From CAYSEW01 sp964430245 (GTDB lineage: Bacteria > Bacteroidota > Bacteroidia > Flavobacteriales_D > Parvicellaceae), in assembly GCA_964430245.1 (NCBI GenBank), contig CAYSEW010000003.1, positions 1-64,000 of the forward strand: a stretch of 64,000 bases of DNA. The letters run 5' to 3'. Below the pieces are notes generated by a model that saw nothing but the letters and a program-made list of their open reading frames with translations, had not been told where the DNA came from and did not search any database. The translations under genes were made by a program, and so were the position numbers. Shown here piece after piece: positions 25,993 through 35,229 of this stretch; the first letter of the stretch is position 1, and each line of letters opens with the position of its first letter.

Positions 25993-27447
25993 ATGAAATT
26001 ATTTTCTGTTGAACAAATTCGGAATTGGGATCATTATACTATTAAAAATGAACCTATTGCTTCAATAGACCTAATGGAAAGAGCTAGCATTGCCGCTACT
26101 AATTGGATCCATGAAAAATTTCCCGCCCCTAATAAAGTATTAATTCTTATTGGAAATGGAAACAATGGTGGTGATGGCTTGGCAATAGGAAGATTACTTG
26201 CCAACAATGGATATGAAGTAGCCTATTATTGTGTAATAAATCATAAAAGATCTGAAGATAATAATACCAATTATTATAAATCTAATAAATTGAATATCAA
26301 ATTTTTAAATACTATTAATGATAGTAATTATTCAATTATAATTGACGCCATTTTTGGAAGTGGATTAAGCAGACAGATAGTGGGGAAAATAAAAGACATA
26401 GTGATTAAAGTAAATCAGCTTAAAGGAATTAAGATCGCTATAGATTGCCCTTCTGGAATACATGCAGACAAAGGACCTCTTTCAGAAATAGTTTTTAAAG
26501 CAGATTTTACGCTAACTTTTCAAGTGCCTAAAGTTTCATTTTATTTTAGAGAGTCTTCAGAACTTGTAGGTAATTTAAATATTTTAAACATTGGCTTATT
26601 AGGTGAGTTTTACAAAAATGAATCAGCCAATCATTTCCTTATAGACAAGGAAATGGCACAGCTTTCTAAGAGGAAAAAGTTCAGCCATAAAGGGACCTAT
26701 GGTCATACGCTCTTAATTGCTGGCGAAATGGGAAAAATGGGTGCTTGCTGGTTAGCAGGTAAAGCTTCCTTAAGATCTGGATCTGGTTTAACTACCATTT
26801 TAGCGCCTTCAAATACTCAAGAAATACTTCAGCAATCTTTACCTGAAGTCATGACCATTTGCTATAATAAAGAGGATCAATGGACCGACCTGATCGATCT
26901 TGAAAAATACAGCAGCATTGGAATTGGTCCTGGGATTGGCAATCATTCTGCTAGAGCAAAGCAATTATTAGAGCTACTTCCTTATTTAAATATACCTATT
27001 GTATTAGATGCAGATGCCTTAAATATTATTGCATCAAATAATAGCATCCATTTAATCCCTAACCAATCTATTCTCACACCACATCCTGGAGAATTTCATA
27101 GACTTTTCGGGAAAAGGAACTCTACATTGGACTACATAGAACTCCAAAAGGAAATTTCAATAAATCAAAAGCTAATCATTGTACATAAATTGGCACATAC
27201 TATAATTACAGATTCGGAAGGCAAAGTATACTTTAATGACACCGGGAATCCAGGAATGGCAACAGGAGGGTGTGGAGATGTATTAACAGGAGTAATTTGT
27301 GGCTTACTTGCTCAGGGGATGTCGCCAATTGAAAGCGCAATAACTGGTGTATTTCATCATGGATTAGCTGGAGATAATTGCAAGACTATTAGAAGCGAAG
27401 TCAATATGATCGCTAGCGATTTAATTGAAAATCTATTTATAGAATAA
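25993..27447 (+). CDS. nnr: Bifunctional NAD(P)H-hydrate repair enzyme
   Basis: Repairs hydrated NADH and NADPH. The N-terminal YjeF-type epimerase domain (about 1-215) has LIGNGNNGGDGLAIGR and DAIFGSGLSR. The C-terminal ribokinase-like ADP-dependent dehydratase (about 220-484) has LDADALNI, TPHPGEFHRLFG and GNPGMATGGCGDVLTGV, which carries the nucleotide-binding Asp. The 484 residues match fused Nnr proteins. Confidence 0.96.
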   Translation: MKLFSVEQIRNWDHYTIKNEPIASIDLMERASIAATNWIHEKFPAPNKVLILIGNGNNGGDGLAIGRLLANNGYEVAYYCVINHKRSEDNNTNYYKSNKLNIKFLNTINDSNYSIIIDAIFGSGLSRQIVGKIKDIVIKVNQLKGIKIAIDCPSGIHADKGPLSEIVFKADFTLTFQVPKVSFYFRESSELVGNLNILNIGLLGEFYKNESANHFLIDKEMAQLSKRKKFSHKGTYGHTLLIAGEMGKMGACWLAGKASLRSGSGLTTILAPSNTQEILQQSLPEVMTICYNKEDQWTDLIDLEKYSSIGIGPGIGNHSARAKQLLELLPYLNIPIVLDADALNIIASNNSIHLIPNQSILTPHPGEFHRLFGKRNSTLDYIELQKEISINQKLIIVHKLAHTIITDSEGKVYFNDTGNPGMATGGCGDVLTGVICGLLAQGMSPIESAITGVFHHGLAGDNCKTIRSEVNMIASDLIENLFIE

Positions 27448-27498
27448 TGAAATACTTAATACAATGTTCTTTATTCAATTATTTATATATTTAACCAT

Positions 27499-28479
27499 AT
27501 GGTTTTTTTATTACAATTAAGTGTTTTTCTAAGTCTATGCTCGCCAACAGTTATAGAGGACTGGGGTTTCTTTTCTCATAAAAGGATCAATAGAATGGCA
27601 GTTTTCACCATTCCAGATGACGAACTTTTCCATTTTTATAAATTTCATATCGATTTTATAACAGATCATGCAGTAGATCCAGACAAAAGAAGATATGCCG
27701 TAGATGGGGAAAGTGTAAAACACTATATTGACATAGATCATTATGTAGCTCCTGGAGTAGACCCATTTTCTGTGATGCCAAGAGACTGGAATGATGCTGT
27801 AGCTAAATTTACTGAAGATACTTTAAAAACATATGGAATAGTTCCTTGGCATGTTAGCTGGATGGTTGTTAGATTAACGAATGCTTTTAGAGAGAAGAAT
27901 TTAGATAAAATCCTTAGATATTCTGCAGATATTGGACACTATATAGGGGATGCTCATGTACCGCTACATACAACCGAAAACTACAATGGACAATTCACGA
28001 ATCAAAAAGGAATCCACGCATTCTGGGAATCAAGAATTCCTGAGCTAATGGCAGACAATTACGATTATTTAGTAGGTAAAGCCACCTATGTTAAGTCTCC
28101 TTTAAGCAAAATGTGGAATGTTGTTGAGCATAGCTTTCGGGCAGTTGATTCTGTATTGACATTTGAAAAAAAGCTCTCAGAAGAATGGCCAGAAGACAAA
28201 AAATATTCCATAGAGAACAGAGGACAGGTAAGTATGAAAGTATATAGTAGGGAATTCTCTGAAGAATATGCCAGAAGACTTAATGGCATGCAAAACAGAA
28301 GAATGAGAGAATCCATAATAACTATAGGTTCATTCTGGTATACTGCTTGGATCAATGCTGGACAACCAGATATTAAGGAGCTAGCGGATGGTGTTTCTGA
28401 GGAATATCAACAAGAGATCAATGATATTAATCAAAAAAGTCGTACTAATAAAATTAAAGGAAGAGATCATGGTAAATAA
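27499..28479 (+). CDS. Zinc-dependent phospholipase C / S1-P1 nuclease-like protein
   Basis: A 326-residue exported protein with a trinuclear-zinc alpha-helical fold. It opens with WGFFSHKRINRMAVF after the signal peptide, so a Trp provides the first ligand as in S1/P1 nucleases. HYIDIDHY, GHYIGDAHVPLHTTENYNGQ and HAFWESRIPEL give further His, Asp and Glu ligands. Bacteroidota members are annotated both as S1/P1 nuclease and as zinc-dependent phospholipase C, so the substrate (nucleic acid or phospholipid) is open. Ends at 28479, 2 bases before the stop of the convergent DUF4294 gene. Confidence 0.85.
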   Translation: MVFLLQLSVFLSLCSPTVIEDWGFFSHKRINRMAVFTIPDDELFHFYKFHIDFITDHAVDPDKRRYAVDGESVKHYIDIDHYVAPGVDPFSVMPRDWNDAVAKFTEDTLKTYGIVPWHVSWMVVRLTNAFREKNLDKILRYSADIGHYIGDAHVPLHTTENYNGQFTNQKGIHAFWESRIPELMADNYDYLVGKATYVKSPLSKMWNVVEHSFRAVDSVLTFEKKLSEEWPEDKKYSIENRGQVSMKVYSREFSEEYARRLNGMQNRRMRESIITIGSFWYTAWINAGQPDIKELADGVSEEYQQEINDINQKSRTNKIKGRDHGK

Positions 28480-28481
28480 AA

Positions 28482-29135
28482 CTATGCTTTATTTTTCTTC
28501 TTTTTATTGCGCCTTTTCTTCTTAGCTTTTTTAGCCACCTCTGTTTTAGCAGGCCTTTTATGAAATGCATATTTTCCTTCTTCTAATTCCTTCACCACTT
28601 TTTCTATCATCATATCAGCACCCTCAGGATCATAGGTTCTTTTAAGGTCCTGACCATTGAGCTTACACAATCCTTGAAACCAAAATGCTGTACCAGGACC
28701 TCTATAGATCTGAATAATCTCATAAGTGGTCATTCCAGATTCTCTGTAAAGTAGCTTCATTAAATACTCACCTCTTGTGATAGACATATTTTTGATCTCA
28801 TCACCAAATTCATTTTTAAGCATTTTATTGGCCTTATTTAAATAAATCCGCTTCTTTCTTTTAGAATTTATGGTTTCAAGAGTGTCATTAAAGGCAACAA
28901 GCATATCTGAAGCTATTAGAGAATAGGCATAAACCCTTCTTACAAAATACTTTGTTTTATTGTATTTTTTCAAGTAAGCATAATTATCTGCTTCTACCAC
29001 AAAATCTGGTAAAAAAAAGCCATTCAAGGTATCCTCTCCATTATTAATTCTACTTGCGGTATGATCCAGCTCCACCTGAGAAAATGTAGGAAAATAAAAA
29101 AACATTAAAACTAATATGAGACTATTTTTAAGCAT
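28482..29135 (-). CDS. DUF4294 exported protein
   Basis: A 217-residue protein with an N-terminal signal peptide (MLKNSLILVLMFFYFPTFSQ) and the DUF4294 body: an opening strand (FFLPDFVVEADNYAYLK), a central basic helix (INSKRKKRIYLNKANKMLK), and GEYLMKLLYRESGMTTYEIIQIYRGPGTAF. The C-terminal tail is extremely lysine rich. The family function is unknown; it is widespread in Bacteroidota. Confidence 0.88.
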   Translation of the reverse strand: MLKNSLILVLMFFYFPTFSQVELDHTASRINNGEDTLNGFFLPDFVVEADNYAYLKKYNKTKYFVRRVYAYSLIASDMLVAFNDTLETINSKRKKRIYLNKANKMLKNEFGDEIKNMSITRGEYLMKLLYRESGMTTYEIIQIYRGPGTAFWFQGLCKLNGQDLKRTYDPEGADMMIEKVVKELEEGKYAFHKRPAKTEVAKKAKKKRRNKKKKNKA

Positions 29136-29370
29136 AGTGTATAATCATCAACGGATAAGAACCAAAAAAGTTCTCCTATTTAAATATTTAACAATTCTTA
29201 ACAGCAAACTACATTTTTAAGCTAAAAAAATCAAGTATTTGTTCAATTACTGATGTACTTGGTTACAAATTTAATACCGTTAAATAATAAAAAATACCCG
29301 TTTAATAAATTATGGCATATTATTTGAATATAAATCAACCTGAATACGTTTATATAATAAATAATAATCT

Positions 29371-29478
29371 ATGATGAAGTCTAATGTTTATATATGGTTC
29401 TATTGTTCAGCTACCCTATTTGTATTTTGCGTGCTGTTCATTATCTTCTCGTACATAATGGAAACTCATTCACTTTAA
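29371..29478 (+). CDS. Possible 35-residue single-pass membrane protein
   Basis: An open frame MMKSNVYIWFYCSATLFVFC... with one hydrophobic helix (about residues 8-30), lying alone in a 428-base intergenic region. No ribosome-binding site or perfect -7 box is seen. It could be a real small membrane peptide or chance. The rest of 29136-29563 shows nothing except the promoter box of the next gene. Confidence 0.35.
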   Translation: MMKSNVYIWFYCSATLFVFCVLFIIFSYIMETHSL

Positions 29479-29551
29479 ACAACAAAACCCATTTCGGATT
29501 TTAAAGAAAGGTGAATAAATAGATTCCTGTATATTTTTTGTATTAAAGTCT

Positions 29552-29559
29552 TATTTTTG
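29552..29559 (+). promoter_or_regulatory. -7 promoter box of the GWxTD gene
   Basis: TATTTTTG, ending 4 bases before the ATG at 29564. The transcript would be nearly leaderless. Confidence 0.45.
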
Positions 29560-29563
29560 TTGT

Positions 29564-31012
29564 ATGAAAAGAACCCTTATTCTTTTATTGGTATTGCTTT
29601 CTCACTGTCACCTTCTATTTTCACAGGTACAAGCAACTTTTAATTTAAAAAGATTTTCTGCTAATGATAGTCCGTATATAGAAACTTATCTCGAGATCTA
29701 TTCTAATAGTTTAAGTCTAAAATATTTGGACTCAACTCACATGCTTAGTGGAGTTGACATTGTACAGATCATTAAAAATGAGAAAGAAGAGATCATTGAT
29801 TTTAAAAAATACTCAATATGTGACACACTTGTAAAAGAAGAGGTTTTTGAAAACATTATTGACCTCCAACGCTTCAAGCTACCTAATGGGAAATATAGTA
29901 TTGAAATACAAATAAATGACAGGTACTCTGAACTTGACAATCAAATCCACACAGAGAACTTTAAAATTGAATTCATCGATCACCTTATCCAGATATCGGA
30001 CATAGAATTACTTGATTACTACTGGAAAACAGATGAAGCATCTGCTACATCTAAATCTGGCTATGGAATGATTCCTTTAGTTACCGATTATTTCAGCCCA
30101 GAATTTAACAGATTGGCGTATTATTTTGAAATTTACAACGCTGAAAATTACTTAAAAGAGGGATCGTCTTACATATTGCTACAATCTATAAAAATCAGGG
30201 AAACAGGTAATATTGCTGGTCAGTTTAATAAACTAAAGAAAATTAAGTCTACAGAAGTCACTCCCATTCTGAATAGTTTTAATATTGAAAATTTACCTAC
30301 TGGAAATTATGAATTAGTTATTCAAGTAAGGGATCAGTCTAATGACCTTATCTTGGAGAAAAAACAACTTTTTCAAAGAACAAATGGCTTAATAAGTATG
30401 AACTTAGATTACCTCAATGCTGTAGACATCAATAACAATTTTTCAGCAAATCTTCCTAAAGATTCTATCACAGAATTCATCAATTGCCTGGCACCTATTG
30501 CATCACCTAACGAACTAATGATCATAGATAGAAAACTTGATAAGATGACTGATTCTACAAAAAGACAATTTTTTTACAGCTTTTGGTACAATCAGAACAA
30601 TGTAGACCCACAAAAGGCTTGGGAAGATTATAAATTACAGGTTAAAAAGATAAATAGGTTGTTTTCCACTAAAGTTAGAAAAGGATATCAGACTGACAGA
30701 GGAAGAATATATTTAAAATATGGAGCTCCTAACAACATCATTGATCGTCCCAACGAACCTAGTGCTTATCCTTATCAAATATGGCATTACCATAAGATCG
30801 CAAAATTCAATAACAAAAGGTTTGTTTTTTACATGCCAGACTTGGTAACTAATGAATATACGATTCTACATTCTGATGTTCCTGGAGAATTTTATAACTC
30901 AAAATGGCAAAAAGACCTTAATGGAAGAATCACTAATAGAGGAAATATAGACGATGAAATGGATGGAAACAACTGGGGTTCTAACAGTGATGTTTTATTT
31001 AAAAATCCCTGA
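29564..31012 (+). CDS. Exported GWxTD-domain protein
   Basis: A 482-residue exported protein, signal peptide ending near HLLFSQ. The N-terminal two thirds look like beta-sandwich modules. The C-terminal part (about 330-445) is the GWxTD domain: FFYSFWYNQNNVDP, then a helix ending VKKINRLFSTKVRKGYQTDRGRIYLKYG and IWHYHKIA. In this copy the motif reads GYQTD. The function of the domain is not established. It is followed 4 bases later by a glycosyltransferase gene, so a surface-related operon is likely. Confidence 0.88.
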   Translation: MKRTLILLLVLLSHCHLLFSQVQATFNLKRFSANDSPYIETYLEIYSNSLSLKYLDSTHMLSGVDIVQIIKNEKEEIIDFKKYSICDTLVKEEVFENIIDLQRFKLPNGKYSIEIQINDRYSELDNQIHTENFKIEFIDHLIQISDIELLDYYWKTDEASATSKSGYGMIPLVTDYFSPEFNRLAYYFEIYNAENYLKEGSSYILLQSIKIRETGNIAGQFNKLKKIKSTEVTPILNSFNIENLPTGNYELVIQVRDQSNDLILEKKQLFQRTNGLISMNLDYLNAVDINNNFSANLPKDSITEFINCLAPIASPNELMIIDRKLDKMTDSTKRQFFYSFWYNQNNVDPQKAWEDYKLQVKKINRLFSTKVRKGYQTDRGRIYLKYGAPNNIIDRPNEPSAYPYQIWHYHKIAKFNNKRFVFYMPDLVTNEYTILHSDVPGEFYNSKWQKDLNGRITNRGNIDDEMDGNNWGSNSDVLFKNP

Positions 31013-31015
31013 TAT

Positions 31016-32017
31016 TTGGACACAGCAATTGTTATACTGAATTTCAATGGTAAAAGCTGGTTAAAAAAATTCCTCCCTACAGTAGAAAAATACAGCTCAA
31101 AAGAAGCCGATATATATGTAATAGACAACGGATCTTCGGATGATTCTGTCGATTATGTTAAAAAAGAACATCCCGCCATTAAGCTCATTTTAATAGAAGA
31201 AAATCTTGGTTTTGCCGGTGGGTACAATAAAGGACTTGAGCAGATCAATCATCCATACTATGTACTTTTAAATTCAGACATAGAGGTTACAGAAAGCTGG
31301 ATCACACCTATTATAAACACTTTTAAAGAACAACCAGAAATCACAGCTATTCAACCCAAAATACTTTCTTTTCAAAATAAAAAACAATTTGAATATGCAG
31401 GTGCTGCAGGCGGTTTAATGGATAAGCTTAAATACCCTTTTTGCAGAGGCAGGATTTTTGATCATACAGATACCGACCATCAGCAATTTGAGGAAAAAGC
31501 TGAGATCTTTTGGGCTTCTGGGGCTTGCTTATTTATTAGGTCTAAAGATTTTCATAAAAATAATGGTTTCGACACTGATTTCTTTGCTCATATGGAAGAA
31601 ATAGATCTATGCTGGAGAATTAAAAACAATGGAGGTAAAATTTTATATCACCCAGAGTCAAAGGTATATCATGTAGGAGGAGGCACACTCAAATATAACA
31701 GCTCCCAAAAAACCTTCCTCAATTTCAGGAATAGCTTATTTATGATCCATAAAAATATGGACACCCAGCTTTTTAGTAGCATCTTTAAAAGGTTACTATT
31801 AGACGGTATAGCTGGTTTACATTTTTTAACCAAAGGTCAGTTTAAGCATCTGTTTAGTATTGTAAAAGCCCATTATGCCTACTTTTACTCTATTAGGAAA
31901 TTAAATAAAAAAAGAAAACTTCTAAAACATACCAGCTACAAAGAACATATCGGTGTTATTGATATTTCAATAGTGTGGGAATACTTTTTTAAAAAAAATA
32001 AAAATATCCATTTTTAA
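31016..32017 (+). CDS. Family 2 glycosyltransferase, rhamnosyltransferase-like
   Basis: A 333-residue GT2 enzyme. AIVILNFNGKSWL opens the nucleotide-binding domain, YVIDNGSSDDSV and LLNSDIEVTESW give the metal-binding acidic motifs, and ASGACLFIRSKDF plus HMEEIDLCWRIKNNG form the acceptor side. This pattern is typical of transferases building O-antigen or capsule-type surface polysaccharides. The start is TTG at 31016, 4 bases after the preceding stop; no ATG is possible without losing the first strand. Confidence 0.9.
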   Translation: MDTAIVILNFNGKSWLKKFLPTVEKYSSKEADIYVIDNGSSDDSVDYVKKEHPAIKLILIEENLGFAGGYNKGLEQINHPYYVLLNSDIEVTESWITPIINTFKEQPEITAIQPKILSFQNKKQFEYAGAAGGLMDKLKYPFCRGRIFDHTDTDHQQFEEKAEIFWASGACLFIRSKDFHKNNGFDTDFFAHMEEIDLCWRIKNNGGKILYHPESKVYHVGGGTLKYNSSQKTFLNFRNSLFMIHKNMDTQLFSSIFKRLLLDGIAGLHFLTKGQFKHLFSIVKAHYAYFYSIRKLNKKRKLLKHTSYKEHIGVIDISIVWEYFFKKNKNIHF

Positions 32018-32044
32018 AAAGTCAATTTTTAATTCTTTTTATGT

Positions 32045-32073
32045 TTGGCACTAATTATGTAACTTTATATTTG
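32045..32073 (+). promoter_or_regulatory. Bacteroidota-type promoter, TTG-N18-TATATTTG
   Basis: -33 TTG at 32045-32047 and -7 box TATATTTG at 32066-32073, spacer 18 bases. It stands 11 bases before the ATG of the MORN-repeat protein. Confidence 0.65.
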
Positions 32074-32084
32074 ACTTTTTTTTA

Positions 32085-32831
32085 ATGATTGTGAAGAATA
32101 TCTTTCTTGTATTATTTGTACTTAATTTGAACTCGTTCTGTTTTGCTCAATTTGATTTTGACGACCAGCTACCTGAAGATAAAAAATACACTGAGGACAT
32201 TATTGATGAAGTATATGGAATTACCATTTACGAACCTCTTAACATGGGACTTTCTGCAGATTCTGTAAGAATGGAAAAGGGATATGCGATTAATAATTGG
32301 AAAGAAGATTATTATACCAATGGTCAATTATTACACAAAGGATATTACATAGATGGTCAGCTAAAGGTTTACAAGAATTATTATCCAGATGGCACCCTAG
32401 AAAGGGACTTTAAAAATATAGATGGTTTTAGGTCTAAATGCTCTTTATATTATCCTAATGGAAATGTTAAAAGTGAGATTACCTATTTAGATGGCTCAGC
32501 TATTTTATGGATAGATTATTATGATAATGGGAATATGGAATATTTTGAAGAATACCATAAAGATTTTCTTTACCATATTGCAAAAAAATCATTTTATAAA
32601 TCTGGTCAAGTAGAATCTCTTTTGGAAATTACCAGCAAGAAGAAGCTGAATTTTATTATTTATGAATACTTTGAAAATGGCACAAAAAAGATGGATGGCA
32701 CAATGAAGTATGATATGAATAGGTACGATTATTACAAGACAGGTGTCTGGATCTATTATAGTGAATCTGGTTCTGAGTCGAAGCACGAAACCTATTCGGA
32801 TGGTAAAGTGATAAAAACCAAAGACTTTTAA
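32085..32831 (+). CDS. Exported YwqK-type MORN-repeat protein
   Basis: A 248-residue exported protein (signal MIVKNIFLVLFVLNLNSFCFAQ). Repeats of the type YYxNGxLxxxGxYxxG occupy about residues 75-235: YYTNGQLLHKGYYIDG, YYPDGTLERDF, YYPNGNVKSEITY, YYDNGNMEYFEEY. Such proteins are often called YwqK-family antitoxins, but in Bacteroidota they are usually exported and the antitoxin name is misleading. The stop overlaps the convergent SpoIIE gene by 4 bases. Confidence 0.82.
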   Translation: MIVKNIFLVLFVLNLNSFCFAQFDFDDQLPEDKKYTEDIIDEVYGITIYEPLNMGLSADSVRMEKGYAINNWKEDYYTNGQLLHKGYYIDGQLKVYKNYYPDGTLERDFKNIDGFRSKCSLYYPNGNVKSEITYLDGSAILWIDYYDNGNMEYFEEYHKDFLYHIAKKSFYKSGQVESLLEITSKKKLNFIIYEYFENGTKKMDGTMKYDMNRYDYYKTGVWIYYSESGSESKHETYSDGKVIKTKDF

Positions 32832-34885
32832 TTAAGCAGGTGTTTTTCGTTGATGCGCAAATTCATTTTTAATGGTGAATTGATACCAACTACCGTTACA
32901 TCATCTAGCTGATCGAGCTCTCCTTTCCATTCTTCAAAGAAATGGTCTAATTGATTTTGCTGTTCTTCAAATTCAAATCCAGCAACTTCCATTAATTTTT
33001 GCTGAAAACCTTTATTCTTGAGTTTTTTCCTTCTCTCTCCACCAAATTGATCGATATAACCATCTGAAAACAAATAATAAATGGCCTCTTTTGATGGCGC
33101 AATATGATGGTCAGTAAATGGATGAGTCTCTTTTGTATATCCAATTGGTTGACGATCTGATTGAACCTCATCTATCTGTCCTTTGTTAAGTATAAACAAT
33201 GAGTTATTAGCTCCCGCCCAGTTGATCTTTCCAGTAGAAAGCTCCATTCTAATAAGTGAAATATCCATACCATCACGGACAAGATCCTTTTCTGAATTTT
33301 CACTGAGCTCTTTCACTACTTTCACCTTTAGCTGATCTAGTACATGGGCGCAGCTTAGTAACTGTGAAGTACTATGAATCTCATTTAAAAATGAAATTCC
33401 CAGCATACTAAGCATGGCACCAGGCACTCCATGTCCGGTACAATCTGCTACTGCTAAATAGAGGTGTCCTTTTTTTTCTGCATACCAGTAAAAATCGCCA
33501 CTTACCAGGTGTTTGGGTTTGTACAGTAAAAAGTGAGGAGGTACTATCTCCCCTATTTTTTCTTTGGATTTAAGCATGGCATCCTGTATCCTTTGTGCAT
33601 ACTTAATGCTGTCCATCACCTCTTTATTTACCTCTTCAAGCTCCGATTTCTGTTTTTCCAGATCTTCTTTTTGTAAATGGATGATGCTGTTTTTCTTTTG
33701 GGAAGACCTAAACCTAGTATATATAGAAACCCCCACAATTAAACTAAAAACAAGACCACCATACAATAAATATTTCGATTGCTTTTCATCCTCAATGTCC
33801 TTATCTTTAAGCAGTAATTCTTGGTCCTTGATCCTTGCATCTTTCTTTAGCAGGACATTCTCATTTTCCTTTTTCTGAGTTTCGTACTTAGTTTGCAGCT
33901 CTGCAATAACACTCGATTGGCTGACCTGGTACAAAGAATCGTGTACTTCCAGGTATTTCTTACTGTAATTAAATGCATTTACATAGTCTTGTTTTAGCTC
34001 ATAAGTTCTAGAGAATTGATCATAAATATGCACCAAATCTTCATAATCTTTGGTTTTAATTGCCAGCTCTTCTGCTTTTTTTAAATTTTTTATTGAATTA
34101 TTTAAGTCATTAATTAATCTGTAGTTTGCGCCTACATTTATATATGCTATTAACAAGCTATGTTCGTCTTTATATTTATTGAAAACATTAATTAAATCTA
34201 TTATTTCTTTATTGTATTTAGAAGCAATTTGAATAGAATCTGGATATAATAAAAAATATGTGTTTATTTTATTAAATTTTGATTTCGAATAATTATACTC
34301 ATCATCTAATTCTATATAAATAAATTCAGCTTTTTCACAAATTTCAATGGCCTTTACATAATTCTTTAATTTTTGATAAACAGGACCTAGGTTGGAATAA
34401 ATTAATGCAAGGTCATTTTGGTTGTTTAATGCTAGGGCAATGTCTTCAGCATTTTTATAATCTTTTATAGACTGTTCATAGTTTTTTAAGTAATAATTAG
34501 CTATCCCTAATTCAATGTAAACATCTTTCAAATGCTCATTATCTTCAATTGCTTCGAAAATCTTCATGGCTTCAATGAGATCCACCATCGAAGATTCGTT
34601 ATTCTGACTGATCTCTGCTTTAAAATACGCCCTTAAATGAAGCAGCCTTCCCTCCCATTCTTGCAAGTTTTTTTTCCTGGAAAAATCCAAAGCATCCGTT
34701 ACAACAATTAATGCAGAATCTTCATTATGATTAAAAAATAATTCTAGGCTTAAAGACCTGTAGGCATTCAGTAGAGCAGTATCTTCTTGTTGGTGATTAT
34801 TGATAATATCTAACAAGGAATCCTTTTGAGCTAAGAAAGAACTACTCAGCCATAATGTAATAAATAATGTAATTAACTTATTGAT
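32828..34885 (-). CDS. TPR-sensor SpoIIE-type serine phosphatase without a standard start
   Basis: The body has TPR repeats (about residues 30-300), a coiled coil, one membrane helix (YLLYGGLVFSLIVGVSIY), a second coiled coil and a SpoIIE/PP2C domain with SGDFYWYAE, DCTGHGVPGAMLSM, RDGMDISL and SDGYIDQFGG. The first acceptable start codon in frame is TTG at 34816, but it would remove a perfect signal peptide that is coded in frame just upstream (NKLITLFITLWLSSSFLAQ). Where Met is expected (34883-34885) the codon is ATC. Either ATC is used, or there is a sequence error or mutation. I extend the call to 34885. Confidence 0.8.
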   Translation of the reverse strand: MNKLITLFITLWLSSSFLAQKDSLLDIINNHQQEDTALLNAYRSLSLELFFNHNEDSALIVVTDALDFSRKKNLQEWEGRLLHLRAYFKAEISQNNESSMVDLIEAMKIFEAIEDNEHLKDVYIELGIANYYLKNYEQSIKDYKNAEDIALALNNQNDLALIYSNLGPVYQKLKNYVKAIEICEKAEFIYIELDDEYNYSKSKFNKINTYFLLYPDSIQIASKYNKEIIDLINVFNKYKDEHSLLIAYINVGANYRLINDLNNSIKNLKKAEELAIKTKDYEDLVHIYDQFSRTYELKQDYVNAFNYSKKYLEVHDSLYQVSQSSVIAELQTKYETQKKENENVLLKKDARIKDQELLLKDKDIEDEKQSKYLLYGGLVFSLIVGVSIYTRFRSSQKKNSIIHLQKEDLEKQKSELEEVNKEVMDSIKYAQRIQDAMLKSKEKIGEIVPPHFLLYKPKHLVSGDFYWYAEKKGHLYLAVADCTGHGVPGAMLSMLGISFLNEIHSTSQLLSCAHVLDQLKVKVVKELSENSEKDLVRDGMDISLIRMELSTGKINWAGANNSLFILNKGQIDEVQSDRQPIGYTKETHPFTDHHIAPSKEAIYYLFSDGYIDQFGGERRKKLKNKGFQQKLMEVAGFEFEEQQNQLDHFFEEWKGELDQLDDVTVVGINSPLKMNLRINEKHLLN

Positions 34886-34964
34886 GTCAAATATTTTAAG
34901 GTCGACTGTGACTAAAGTACATAATTTTACGTATATTCAATATAGCAAAATTAAAATACACAAT

Positions 34965-35171
34965 ATGAAATCAGGAATTATAAGAGAAATTGCCAATGAC
35001 GGTAAATCTGGCACCCTTAAAGAAGACAGAACCAATGCATCATTAAAATTCTACAACCCAGAAATAACTGGAGTGAATCTTGGAGATCATTATGAATTTG
35101 AAGATGTGATACAGGAAACTAGAGGTGGTGAAGTTAGAGCTAATATTATTACAAAGAAAATACCAACATAA
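34965..35171 (+). CDS. Small protein, cold-shock-like in layout
   Basis: A 68-residue protein starting MKSGIIREIANDGKSG. Its alternating strands, ending GGEVRANIITKK, resemble an OB-fold or a cold-shock protein, but the RNP1 and RNP2 aromatic motifs are absent, so that is only a hint. An earlier TTG in the same frame (34881) would overlap the divergent SpoIIE gene; the ATG at 34965 is preferred. It is followed by a good terminator. Confidence 0.6.
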   Translation: MKSGIIREIANDGKSGTLKEDRTNASLKFYNPEITGVNLGDHYEFEDVIQETRGGEVRANIITKKIPT

Positions 35172-35198
35172 TAATACGACTACCTCATTTTACTTTAC

Positions 35199-35227
35199 AA
35201 AAGCACCTTTTAAAAGGTGCTTTTTTT
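35199..35227 (+). terminator. Rho-independent terminator, bidirectional
   Basis: AAAAGCACCTTTT paired with AAAAGGTGCTTTT, followed by more T. It is symmetrical, so it can end the small gene on the plus strand and hutH on the minus strand. Confidence 0.88.
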
Positions 35228-35229
35228 GT

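Noticed and set aside
34881..34964. TTG at 34881 as start of the small cold-shock-like gene
   Set aside because: It overlaps the divergent phosphatase gene and adds sequence without pattern; the ATG at 34965 is better.
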